Assembly: GCA_031284225.1 (NCBI GenBank)
Contig: JAITAH010000008.1
Span: 1 to 21,092, forward strand
DNA length: 21,092 nt
Direction: 5' to 3'
Origin: Dysgonamonadaceae bacterium
GTDB taxonomy: Bacteria > Bacteroidota > Bacteroidia > Bacteroidales > Azobacteroidaceae
The position numbers and the translations under genes are program-made. Shown here in pieces: positions 7,554 to 17,373 of the stretch (position 1 is the first letter of the stretch; each line of letters starts with the position of its first letter). The notes under the pieces are model-generated. The model had not been told where the DNA came from and made no database searches. It saw only the letters and a list, made by a program, of their open reading frames with translations.

Positions 7554-10500
7554 ATGAAACATATCGTTTTAATCCTGTTACTTTTTTGTACAATTACCGG
7601 GGTGTTTGCGCAAAACAAAATGGTATCCGGCGTGATAAAAGATTCGCAGGGAGAAGCCATGATTGGCGTAAGCGTATCGGAAAAAGGCACAGGAAACGGC
7701 GCCGTTTCCGATGTGAACGGCGCTTACCAACTGAATGTACGGGCAGGAGCCATACTTCAGTTCAATTACGTAGGTTATGTAACCGTCGAAATTACGGTAG
7801 GTTCTGCAAACGTTTATTCCGTTACCATGATGGAAAATACGCAATTGGAAGAAATTGTAGTCGTGGGATACGGTCAACAAAAGAAAGAATCGGTAGTGGG
7901 CGCTATATCGCAAATCAACAATATGGAATTGTTGAAATCGCCCGCAGCCAATATTTCTCAAGCCATCGCCGGTAAACTTCCGGGGGTGATTACTTCGCAA
8001 ACTTCCGGTGCGCCCGGTAGCGACGATGTAAGCATTTACATCCGCGGACGAGCTTCTTTTGCCGGAGACGGTCAACCGCTGATTCTGGTGGACGGCGTCG
8101 AACGCCCTTTCTCGCAAATCGCTCCCGACGATATAGAAACCATCTCGGTACTGAAAGACGCTTCGGCAACAGCCGTTTATGGTGTTCGCGGCGCGAATGG
8201 CGTACTGTTAATTACCACCAAGCGCGGCGTCAACCAAAAACCGACCGTCAGTCTGACAGCCAACTTTCAGGTACAATCGCCCACTCGTCAGGATAATTAT
8301 CTGGACGCCTATCAATCGGTCATCCTGTTGGAAGAAGCCCTGAAAAACGACGGTTTGCCTTCCCAATTTTCGGCGGCAGATTTGGATATGTACCAGAAAT
8401 CGTCGGCCGGACTTTTATCCGGAACCGAATCCATGCGGTATCCGAATGTGGACTGGTACGATTATGTACTGAATGAAATCGCGCCGGCGCAACGTTACAA
8501 TATAAATATTCAGGGCGGCACCCAGCGAATGCGGTATTTTGCTTCGGCAGAATATTATAATCAGGCCGGTTTGTTCAAGAATTTCAGCGCCGATCAATAC
8601 GGCAACAGTTCCAATTCCTCGTATCAACGCTATGCGTTCCGCGCCAATTTGGATTTCCTGGTAACGAAAGATTTAACGGCTTCTATTAATTTCGGAACCC
8701 GGTTTGAAGAACGACAAGGGCCGAATACCAACGATTACAGTTCCGGATTCAGCGAAGTGTATTACGAACTGAACCATACGCCCGGCTGGCTATTTCCCGT
8801 CGCTTACGAAATCGGAAGCGGAGCGGACAAACAAACGCTTTACGGCGGAAATTCGCAGAATCAGAACAATATTGTCAGCCGGTTGGCCAAAGGCGGATTT
8901 TACCGGCAAACCAACACGATCAACGAAACCAATTTCATTGTTAATTACAACATGGACTGGTTGACGCAAGGTTTATCCGCCAAAGCAATGCTTTCGTTCG
9001 ATTACGATTCGTGGTATCGCCGGCTCTTTACCGCCGATTTCGCGACTTACGAATTATTATCATACGACAATGGCGTTTATAATTTTTCTAAATACAATAC
9101 CGACACGGAATTAGCTTATTCCGGAAACAATCAAACCACCACCATGAAGGTGTATATGGAATACGCTTTGAATTATGCGCGCCAATTCGGATTGCACGAT
9201 GTATCCGGTCTGTTGCTCTACAATCAAAACGATTACCGATACCAGGCCGACTTGGCGAAACGCTACCAAGGCTTGGTGGGACGTATCACTTATGGTTATG
9301 ATAATCGCTACCTGGCGGAAGTCAATTTCGGTTACAACGGCTCGGAAAACTTTATGAAAGGTCGGCGCTTCGGGTTCTTCCCTTCTTTTTCCTTAGGTTG
9401 GCGATTGAATAACGAATCGTTCATGGAAACAACGCAGGATTGGCTGGATAATCTGAAACTGCGCGTATCCTACGGCGAAGTGGGTAACGACGAATACCGC
9501 GTCAACGGCGCATTGCAACGCTTTCTCTATATTCCCGTCTGGACACAATTGGGAACAGCATACGTTTTCGGCAACGGTGGAGCGCAAGGCGGTATTTATG
9601 AAAGCCAGTATCCCAATTATTTCGTAACCTGGGAACGCGCGAAAAAATACAATGCCGGTATCGAATTCGGGTTGTTCCATAACTTATTATTCGGAAGTGT
9701 GGATTTGTTTACGGAAAACCGGAACGATATCCTGACGCAACGACTTTCCTCCCCGCAGTGGGTAGGCGTAAATATTGCCGCCGCTAATTTGGGAAAAACC
9801 AAAAACAGCGGGTTTGAAATCGAACTTTCCCACCGCCATCACCTTGTTCACGGACTCAATTACTCGATTAAAGCGAACTTTACACATGCAAATAACCGGA
9901 TTATCTCCATGGATGAGCCGGACGCAAAAACCGCTTATCGAAAACAGGAAGGACGCCCTATCAGTCAGTATTTCGGATTAGTGAGCCAAGGGTTTATTAC
10001 TTCCTCCGATTTGGAAAATCCGGATTTCCCTGTATCTTCTTTTGGAGACGTCAAAGTGGGCGATTTGAAATACAAGGACATGAACCACGACGGCTTTATT
10101 GACGAACGCGACATTACTTTCATCGGATACAGCAATATTCCTGAAAACAGCTATTCGGTTACCTTGGGATTGGATTGGAAAGGACTTGCTTTCAGCGTCA
10201 TGTTTAACGGCGTCGATCACGTATCGCGCTATTACGACGCCGAAGCCATGTACGCGTTCGTCAATGGCGGGAAAGTCAAGGAACTGCATCTGCAACGATG
10301 GAATCCCCAACTGTCCGAGAGCGAGAATCTGGCAAAAGCGCAATACCCGCTTTTACACTACGACCAATACGGCGCTCACAACCAACGGGAAAATTCGTTT
10401 TTCCTGCAAAACGGCGCTTTTATCCGGTTAAAAAACATAGAATTGAGTTATACGATTCCTCGCCGGTTCACGAAAAACTGGGCAAATGAATTACGTTTCT

Positions 10501-10625
10501 ATGTAAATGCCAATAATTTGGTTACCTGGGATCATTTAGACGGATTGACAGATCCCGAAAGCAATGGTTCTAATACATACCCGATTATGAAAGCAGTGAA
10601 TTTCGGAGTTAATGTTAAATTCTAA
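7554..10625 (+). CDS. SusC/RagA-family TonB-dependent outer membrane transporter (first pair)
   Basis: Outer membrane importer of oligosaccharides powered by TonB, 1023 residues, a normal length. A signal peptide (1-19, ending VFA) is followed by a carboxypeptidase D regulatory-like domain (about 24-100), then the family signature EEIVVVGYGQQKKES (about residue 99). The plug (about 113-226) contains LKDASATAVYGVRGANGVLL and TTKRG. The beta barrel ends in NVKF with a terminal Phe, as expected for barrel assembly. SusD follows after 11 nt, and the pair should form a lidded import channel. It belongs to the operon driven from operator copy 2. The substrate is inferred from the GH43 enzyme in the same operon. 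Confidence 0.96.
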   Translation: MKHIVLILLLFCTITGVFAQNKMVSGVIKDSQGEAMIGVSVSEKGTGNGAVSDVNGAYQLNVRAGAILQFNYVGYVTVEITVGSANVYSVTMMENTQLEEIVVVGYGQQKKESVVGAISQINNMELLKSPAANISQAIAGKLPGVITSQTSGAPGSDDVSIYIRGRASFAGDGQPLILVDGVERPFSQIAPDDIETISVLKDASATAVYGVRGANGVLLITTKRGVNQKPTVSLTANFQVQSPTRQDNYLDAYQSVILLEEALKNDGLPSQFSAADLDMYQKSSAGLLSGTESMRYPNVDWYDYVLNEIAPAQRYNINIQGGTQRMRYFASAEYYNQAGLFKNFSADQYGNSSNSSYQRYAFRANLDFLVTKDLTASINFGTRFEERQGPNTNDYSSGFSEVYYELNHTPGWLFPVAYEIGSGADKQTLYGGNSQNQNNIVSRLAKGGFYRQTNTINETNFIVNYNMDWLTQGLSAKAMLSFDYDSWYRRLFTADFATYELLSYDNGVYNFSKYNTDTELAYSGNNQTTTMKVYMEYALNYARQFGLHDVSGLLLYNQNDYRYQADLAKRYQGLVGRITYGYDNRYLAEVNFGYNGSENFMKGRRFGFFPSFSLGWRLNNESFMETTQDWLDNLKLRVSYGEVGNDEYRVNGALQRFLYIPVWTQLGTAYVFGNGGAQGGIYESQYPNYFVTWERAKKYNAGIEFGLFHNLLFGSVDLFTENRNDILTQRLSSPQWVGVNIAAANLGKTKNSGFEIELSHRHHLVHGLNYSIKANFTHANNRIISMDEPDAKTAYRKQEGRPISQYFGLVSQGFITSSDLENPDFPVSSFGDVKVGDLKYKDMNHDGFIDERDITFIGYSNIPENSYSVTLGLDWKGLAFSVMFNGVDHVSRYYDAEAMYAFVNGGKVKELHLQRWNPQLSESENLAKAQYPLLHYDQYGAHNQRENSFFLQNGAFIRLKNIELSYTIPRRFTKNWANELRFYVNANNLVTWDHLDGLTDPESNGSNTYPIMKAVNFGVNVKF

Positions 10626-10636
10626 TATATGATATC

Positions 10637-12367
10637 ATGAAGAAATCAATCTTATATATGCTTTTCTGTTCGTTTGTCGCAGCGCTCGCTTTTTCTTCCT
10701 GTGAAGATATGTTCGGCGATTTTCTGGATAAACAACCCAGCAACGAATTGACGGAAAAAGAAACATTTTCCTTGTGGACAAATGCATCCAAATTCCATTA
10801 CGATACCTATAATTTTCTGCGTAACGGCGCCGGACGAATCAACGACTCGTGGATGGACGCTGCCACCGACTTGGCGGAAACCAGCTACTCGCAGTGCGGA
10901 ACACGATACAGTTTCAACGTGGGCAACTATTACGCCAGCGCCGGCGCTTCGGAATTAACGGATACTTGGGAACATTATTACCGAGGCGTCCGGAAATGCA
11001 ACATGCTGTTAGCTCATATCGACGACGTACCGAAAGCGGCCGACGATACGCCGGAAATCTACGAGATGAACAAAACAAATTTCAAGTCGGAAGCTCGTTT
11101 CCTGCGTGCCTGGTTTTATTGGGAATTATTCCTGCGCTACGGTACGGTTCCGGTCATCACCGATGTGCTGGATCCCGACGGAGACTTATTGACGGGATAC
11201 ACCGAACGTCCAAGTAATGAAACATTCGTTAATTTCCTCCTCAGAGAATTAACCGAATGTGAAAGCGGATTAATGGATAAACCCACCGAAAACGAACGTA
11301 TCGGACGCATCTGTAAACCGGTGGCCTCCGCTTTACGGTCAAGAATCATCCTTTATATGGCCAGTCCGAGATATCAGGTAAAAACCTGGCAGGAAGCAGC
11401 CGATGCAGCGCTTTCGTTTATAGATATTTACGGCAGTCAATACGGTTTATATCGGGGAACGGAAAGCGTTGTTCTCTTACCCGCGCATGCCGGCAATAAC
11501 GAAGTGATCTTCTGGCGCAACGACACTCAAATCGGATGGTCGGATATTTACAACGATACGCCGGTAGGCGAAGGCGGACGGGGCGGCTTATGTCCTTCCC
11601 AAAATTTAGTAGATATGTACGATATGGCAAACGGTCAATCGCCCTTTACGGAATACGACGATACCGGCGCGCCGGTTTACAATGGAATATCCGCGCCTTC
11701 CGTGTCTTCCTCCGGCGGATACAACGACAACGACCCTTATACCGGACGCGACCCACGGTTTTATAAAACCGTACTTTATCATCAGTCCGTTTGGAACAAC
11801 AGCGTCATCAATGTCATCAAAGGCGGAAAAGACAATCCTGTGGGAAACGCCAACGCTACGCCTACCGGCTATTATGTGCGGAAATACATTCCGGAAAATA
11901 TCTTGTACAACAATCACAGCAATACCAGTTTCCGAAACTGGATTTTCATCCGATACGCCGAAATTCTGCTGAATTATGCAGAAGCCATGAACGAAGTAAA
12001 AGGGCCTTGTCCAGAAGCATTTAATGCTTTGCAGGAAATCCGTGAACGTGCCGGAATAACCGCCAACGTAGCCGGTCGTGCCGATTTGCAAACCCAGGAA
12101 GCTTTACGCAAATTCATCCGCAAAGAACGCACCGTCGAACTGGCTTTTGAAGACCATCGCGCTTGGGACGTTCGCCGCTGGAACGTAGCCGTTGAAGCGC
12201 TCTCCCGCCCTATCTACGGCATGGAAGTAGCTGCCGGCACAGGAGGAAACCCGGTCTATACCCGCAAAATTGCTCAAAACAGAATATTCATGGAAAAAAT
12301 GTACCTCTATCCGATTCCCGAAACGGAAGAATGGAAAACAGGAATTGCTAATAATCCGGATTGGTAA
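10637..12367 (+). CDS. SusD/RagB-family surface glycan-binding lipoprotein (first pair)
   Basis: A 576-residue outer membrane lipoprotein that caps the preceding SusC channel and binds the glycan. The lipobox is FSSC with Cys22, followed by acidic EDMFGD. Family motifs include DKQPSNELTEKE near the N-terminus, RAWFYWELFLRYGTVPVI (about 156-173), IRYAEILLNYAEAMNE, and near the C-terminus KERTVELAFEDHRAWDVRRW (about 496-515). The tetratricopeptide-like core is unbroken. Spacing is 11 nt from SusC and 20 nt to the second SusC, with no terminator in either gap, so it is co-transcribed with them. Confidence 0.95.
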   Translation: MKKSILYMLFCSFVAALAFSSCEDMFGDFLDKQPSNELTEKETFSLWTNASKFHYDTYNFLRNGAGRINDSWMDAATDLAETSYSQCGTRYSFNVGNYYASAGASELTDTWEHYYRGVRKCNMLLAHIDDVPKAADDTPEIYEMNKTNFKSEARFLRAWFYWELFLRYGTVPVITDVLDPDGDLLTGYTERPSNETFVNFLLRELTECESGLMDKPTENERIGRICKPVASALRSRIILYMASPRYQVKTWQEAADAALSFIDIYGSQYGLYRGTESVVLLPAHAGNNEVIFWRNDTQIGWSDIYNDTPVGEGGRGGLCPSQNLVDMYDMANGQSPFTEYDDTGAPVYNGISAPSVSSSGGYNDNDPYTGRDPRFYKTVLYHQSVWNNSVINVIKGGKDNPVGNANATPTGYYVRKYIPENILYNNHSNTSFRNWIFIRYAEILLNYAEAMNEVKGPCPEAFNALQEIRERAGITANVAGRADLQTQEALRKFIRKERTVELAFEDHRAWDVRRWNVAVEALSRPIYGMEVAAGTGGNPVYTRKIAQNRIFMEKMYLYPIPETEEWKTGIANNPDW

Positions 12368-12387
12368 ACAAATAAATCGAATAAATT

Positions 12388-15300
12388 ATGTGGAAAATCA
12401 AATATACATTCATTTGGGTCGCGGCGCTGGCAATACAATCGCTATATGCACAATCGCCAAAAACGTTAGACGGCCGCATTGTTGATGAAAACGGTCATCC
12501 GGTAGCAGGAGCTATCGTCAATGTCGCGGAAGCCAGCCGGATCACTTTGTCCGGCAAGGACGGCTATTTTCATCTGAAAAACGTAAAACCGGGCGACGAA
12601 ATCATCGTAACCCGTCAAGGTTATTTCCCTGCTTCGGTACCGGCGGATTTTTCGGACAATTTCAATGTGGAATTGAAAGTCGATAACGACGAATACAAAC
12701 ACGCCACGCCGCTTCCTTTCAGCCGAAAAGAAAAGAAATTCGTTACGGAAGCAACATCCGTCGTTTCCGGCGAAGAACTGGAAAAACATCCGGTTACTGT
12801 ATTGCAAAACGCCTTTACTGCCACGCTTACAGGTGTAGAAACGCTTGAAATGCAGTCCGAACCCGGATGGTCGGAATCGGCGATTTACATTCGGGGCATA
12901 CACACGATGAACACCGGCGCCCGCGCTCCTCTCATTATTGTGGACGATATGGAGCGGGATTTATCTTTTCTCGACGCCTATTCCATCGAATCGGTTACCA
13001 TTCTGAAAGACGCCGCCTCTACGGCGATTTACGGAATGCGCGGAGCCAACGGCGTAATCCTCGTAACCACTAAACGCGGAAGCGTAGGAAAAACCAAAAT
13101 CAATTTCACACAGGAATTCGGTTATCAAACTACCGCCGGCATACCGGAATCGCAAAATTCCTACAACTACGCGCTAACCCGCAATCAGGCGTTGTATCTC
13201 GATGGTCTGCAACCCGAATTTTCGGACGAAGATATCCAACATTACTACGAAGTCGCTAACGGCACGCTCGACCCTTCGTTGAAATACAAATATTTCAACA
13301 CCAACTGGCATGATGTGATGTTACGCGATTTAGCGCCCCAACATCGTACCAACCTATCGGTCAGCGGAGGAAACGATCGCGCTAAATATTTTGTAACCTT
13401 TTCCTATCTGCGGCAAGAAGGTTTATACGATACGCAATGGACGGAATGGAACGATGCTTATTCGACGCAACAAGTATTAGACCGTTTCAATCTTCGTTCC
13501 AATATCGACCTGAATATCAACAGATATCTCAACGTATCCATGGATTTGGGCGGACGCATCGACAATATTTCCCAACCGGGAATCGACGTCTGGAACCTCT
13601 TTACCTGGGGCGCGGGCGAAAACAAACCGATTTTTCCCGTATTCTGTCCCAACGGTAGTTTCTTTATGCCCACCGAAAGCGACAGTAAGAACGGAGCGGC
13701 GCAAATTGCCGGACGCGGAATAGAGAATAATCGCCGTCGTAATCTTTATACAAACGTTACGGCGAGCGGCGATTTAAGCGCTCTGACCCAAGGGCTGAAA
13801 GCCAAGTTGACGGTAGGTTTCGATTCTTATGAAACATTCCAGTCCGTGCAACGGGCGGATATCGACGTATATTCCTACAACTACGGCGCAACCGTCAACG
13901 ATCCTTCGGAATATACCTATACCCGTATGCGCACAGGTATTGCTTTGCCGAATCCAAGCACAACTCCCCGGGATTATTACTACAATATCAACATGCGCGC
14001 CGGATTGGATTACGGCCGCACGTTCGGGAAACATGCAATCAATGCACAGGCTTTTATCCGCACTTACAAAAACGTGGTTCGCGGACAAAATTCTTCCAAT
14101 CGTTACCTGTCCTACAATGCGATGGCGACTTACGTCTATAATAATCGCTATATCCTGTCGGGAAATCTCTCCTACATGGGTTGCGATAATTTTGCTCCCG
14201 ACGAACGTTTCGCCGTATTTCCGGGTATTTCTGCCGGCTGGGCGCTTTCCGAAGAATCCTGGATGAAAAACGCCGGATTCAATCTGTTGAAGCTACGCAC
14301 TTCCTACGGCCGGGCGGGACAAGCTAATATCGGAGTCGGCCGCTACCCATTCCAGGGAACTTACATGGAAGGAAACGGATATAACTTCGGAACCTCGCAA
14401 ACGTCTTGGCAAGGCGCTTACGAATCGGCTACCGGAAACAAAAACATCCGATGGGAAATTTCCGATATGGCAAACATCGGATTAGACTGGGACGTCGCCC
14501 ATAAAAAGTTCTATGGAACAGTGGATGTTTTCAAAGAATGGCGTTCTAATATCCTCGTTACACGTTCCACTATTCCCGAAGGTCTTTTTGGCGCAAGCGT
14601 TCCGCAAGATTCGTATGGAAAGGCCGAAACGAAAGGTATTGAAACCACTTTGGGACATGCTTATAAAATAGGAAACGTCAATTACTTCCTCGAAGGTCTG
14701 TTAACGTATAATATCAATAAAATTACGGAAATGGACGAGGTGGCTCCCGATTATGACTATCAGGCGCTTACAGGACAACGCATTGGCAGTATTCTGACCC
14801 TGAATTGGGTACAGTGGGCTTCCGACCCGGATTTAATCCCCTCATCTCATCAGGATGCTATCGACCATCCCGAAAAATACCCGTGGCACGCGGCAGGAAA
14901 GTACAAATTGGGAAATGCGGTGTTTGAAGATAAAAATAACGACCGGATCATCGACAGTTACGATAAATATCATATCGGCTTCCCTTCGGCTTCCGATAAC
15001 CGTATTCCGGAAATTGTTTCAAGCATAAAGGCCGGTTTTGAATTTCACGGGTTTGACGCAAGGGCAATCCTTACGGCCTATCTGAACCGCACGGTGGAAA
15101 CGCGCGAAAATATGGACGCCGGTTTTGGCTGGGGCGGTACTTCAACGCATGCCGTAACAAATACTTGGGGTTATTACACCGACGACCCGACCGACTCGCG
15201 CAATATCAATGCCAAATATCCGCGCCTGTCCACCTCTTTCAGCGATATCGACCGGAATTATCCCTACAACCAATCGACCATCTGGCTGGTAAACGGCGAT

Positions 15301-15516
15301 TTCCTGTCATTACGCAATATCGAAGTCGGCTATTCGTTACCGGAAAACCTGATTTCCAAACTTTTTATGACGAAATGCCGCATCTATTTCAGCGGATACA
15401 ATTTACATGTATGGAGTCATTTACCGAAAGGGTTTGACCCGGAAAATCCCACTAATTATATTTGGGCTTATCCGAAAACAAAATCGTTTTCCATTGGTAT
15501 AAATATCGGATTTTAA
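12388..15516 (+). CDS. SusC/RagA-family TonB-dependent outer membrane transporter (second pair)
   Basis: 1042 residues. The signal peptide (1-21, ending LYA) is followed by a carboxypeptidase D regulatory-like domain (about 27-100) and a plug (about 120-230) with IYIRGIHTMNTGARAPLIIV, LKDAASTAIYGMRGANGV and TTKRG. The long barrel ends in GINIGF. The usual VVVGYG signature between the regulatory domain and the plug is missing. LPFSRKEKKFVTEATSVV stands there instead. It is only distantly similar to the first SusC, so it is not a recent duplicate and may import a different product or chain length. SusD follows after 13 nt. Confidence 0.95.
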   Translation: MWKIKYTFIWVAALAIQSLYAQSPKTLDGRIVDENGHPVAGAIVNVAEASRITLSGKDGYFHLKNVKPGDEIIVTRQGYFPASVPADFSDNFNVELKVDNDEYKHATPLPFSRKEKKFVTEATSVVSGEELEKHPVTVLQNAFTATLTGVETLEMQSEPGWSESAIYIRGIHTMNTGARAPLIIVDDMERDLSFLDAYSIESVTILKDAASTAIYGMRGANGVILVTTKRGSVGKTKINFTQEFGYQTTAGIPESQNSYNYALTRNQALYLDGLQPEFSDEDIQHYYEVANGTLDPSLKYKYFNTNWHDVMLRDLAPQHRTNLSVSGGNDRAKYFVTFSYLRQEGLYDTQWTEWNDAYSTQQVLDRFNLRSNIDLNINRYLNVSMDLGGRIDNISQPGIDVWNLFTWGAGENKPIFPVFCPNGSFFMPTESDSKNGAAQIAGRGIENNRRRNLYTNVTASGDLSALTQGLKAKLTVGFDSYETFQSVQRADIDVYSYNYGATVNDPSEYTYTRMRTGIALPNPSTTPRDYYYNINMRAGLDYGRTFGKHAINAQAFIRTYKNVVRGQNSSNRYLSYNAMATYVYNNRYILSGNLSYMGCDNFAPDERFAVFPGISAGWALSEESWMKNAGFNLLKLRTSYGRAGQANIGVGRYPFQGTYMEGNGYNFGTSQTSWQGAYESATGNKNIRWEISDMANIGLDWDVAHKKFYGTVDVFKEWRSNILVTRSTIPEGLFGASVPQDSYGKAETKGIETTLGHAYKIGNVNYFLEGLLTYNINKITEMDEVAPDYDYQALTGQRIGSILTLNWVQWASDPDLIPSSHQDAIDHPEKYPWHAAGKYKLGNAVFEDKNNDRIIDSYDKYHIGFPSASDNRIPEIVSSIKAGFEFHGFDARAILTAYLNRTVETRENMDAGFGWGGTSTHAVTNTWGYYTDDPTDSRNINAKYPRLSTSFSDIDRNYPYNQSTIWLVNGDFLSLRNIEVGYSLPENLISKLFMTKCRIYFSGYNLHVWSHLPKGFDPENPTNYIWAYPKTKSFSIGINIGF

Positions 15517-15529
15517 AACAATTACGAAG

Positions 15530-17349
15530 ATGAAACACAATATAAACAAACAAGGTCATGGATTTAGTACATTAATTGCAATAATCCTGCTCATGGCCGT
15601 TCAGACAGGATGCAGCGATTATCTGGACAAGGAATACGATGCGTCTCTTTCCGAAGAAAAAGTGTTCGGCAATCAAACGCTGACCAGCGAATTTCTAAGC
15701 AATATCTACACGAATTTACCGGACGGAATTGCCGGCTATGCAGACGACCAGTTTTTAGGCGCTTCGCGCGATTGCATGACCGATAACGCCACTTCGTTCT
15801 GGGGATTACATTATTTCAACAAAATCAATCTGGACGCTTATACGGCAGCCGATCATCCGTTGCTCGGTTTCTGGAATACCGACTTTTCCGGTATCCGAAA
15901 ATGCAATACTTTTCTGAAAAATGCCAAGGCAAGTATTGTCGGCAATGCTACGCTCGCCGGCGACGATAATCATCTGTATGATCGCTATTGTGCGGAAGCG
16001 CTTTTGCTTCGGGCTATTTTCCATTTCGATCTGGTGTGCTGGTTCGGTAATGTTCCGATTTTGGGCGAAGATGAAAACGGCGAACCGATTATATTAGACA
16101 TGAACAATCAGGCGCAAATGAACATGTCGCGGCAACCGGCCGCCGAAGCGTTGCAATGGGTAGCCGACCAATGCGATGCGGTAAAAGATTTGTTGCCTTT
16201 CCGCTACGGCAACGAAGACATTAATTGGGGACGAGTGAACGGAGCTACAGCTTATGCACTGAAATCAAGGGCGTTACTTTATCGAGCTTCGGCTTTGAAC
16301 AATCCGGAAAATGATCGATCGTACTGGACGGCCGCCGCTCAGGCAGCCCTCGATTTTATCGCCAAAAATCAAACGCAAAGCAAACCTTACAGTTTGTATG
16401 CGACTATCAGAAATGTTTCTACGAAAATCCGACTTACAACAATGAAATCATTTTGTCGCGCTCGCTCTGGAACACCAACCGGATTGATTTGCAATTGTTG
16501 CCTCCCGGATTTACCGGTTCCGTATCGGGCGCCGGACGCACCAATCCGACGCAAAACTTTGTGGACTGCTTCGAAATGAGCAACGGTAAACGCATTGACG
16601 AAGCCGGTTCGGGCTACAATCCGGCCGATCCCTACACGAATCGCGACCCGCGCCTGGAAGCAACCTTATTTCATCACGGTTCAATATGGGGACGCGCCGA
16701 TCAAGGCGAACAACGCCGGGTGGACATTCATTTCAATTCGGCAACCGATAAAGGCGCCGACTATCGCGAATCTATGGGTGGAACTTATACCGGCTATTAC
16801 CTGAAAAAATTCGTTAATCCGGATTTAATTCTTAAAGCGCCTCAGAATTTCCCACATTCCTGGATCATCTTCCGCTATGCCGAAATCCTGTTGAATGCAG
16901 CGGAAGCCATCAACGAAACCGACGGGCCGGAAACAGCTTACTCTTATGTGAACCAGGTGAGAAACCGCGTAGGTATGCCGACTTATACCAATCTGTCGCA
17001 GGAACAATTTCGGCAACGCATCCGGAACGAACGCCGGGTGGAACTGTCATTTGAAGACCATCGCTTTTTTGATTTACGCCGCTGGCGGCTCTATGACGGA
17101 GTAACGGCTCCAAATGAATTGTCGAAACCCCGCTACGAACAGTTGTTGAATATGTATGGCGTGCAGATAACGGTTTCAGGCAATCAACCGGTCTATACCT
17201 TTACCGGCGCTCCGGGGAATCAGGGAAACGATATGGATCTCCGTGTGTTCAACAATCCGAAAAATTATTATTTTCCGATCCCCGACAGCGAAGTCAAACG
17301 CGCCCCAAATCTGGGACAGAATCCGGGCTGGGAAGTAAATGCTAATTAG
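15530..17349 (+). pseudogene. SusD/RagB-family lipoprotein (second pair), broken by a one-base deletion
   Basis: Two overlapping frames together make one SusD. The first runs 15530-16399 as normal SusD (290 residues): signal peptide with lipobox QTGC (Cys28), then SDYLDKEYD and LLLRAIFHFDLVCWFGNVPI. The second runs 16402-17349 (315 residues) with DYQKCFYENPTYNNEIILSR, FRYAEILLNAAEAINE and RNERRVELSFEDHRFFDLRR. The frame is lost at about 16400-16402, where SLYA should be followed by DYQ but one base is missing. Unrepaired, translation goes out of frame to a stop at 16577-16579 (349 residues). Adding one base gives about 606 residues, normal for the family. Both halves look well conserved, so this is either a very recent mutation or a sequencing or assembly error. 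No good restart is seen for the second half. Confidence 0.88.
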
Positions 17350-17373
17350 TTAATGAATTAAATAAATGAATAA

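Noticed and set aside
16453..17349. Separate gene starting at an internal TTG in the second half of SusD
   Set aside because: The residues before this TTG are also SusD-like, back to 16402, so it is the continuation of the frameshifted gene and not a new start.
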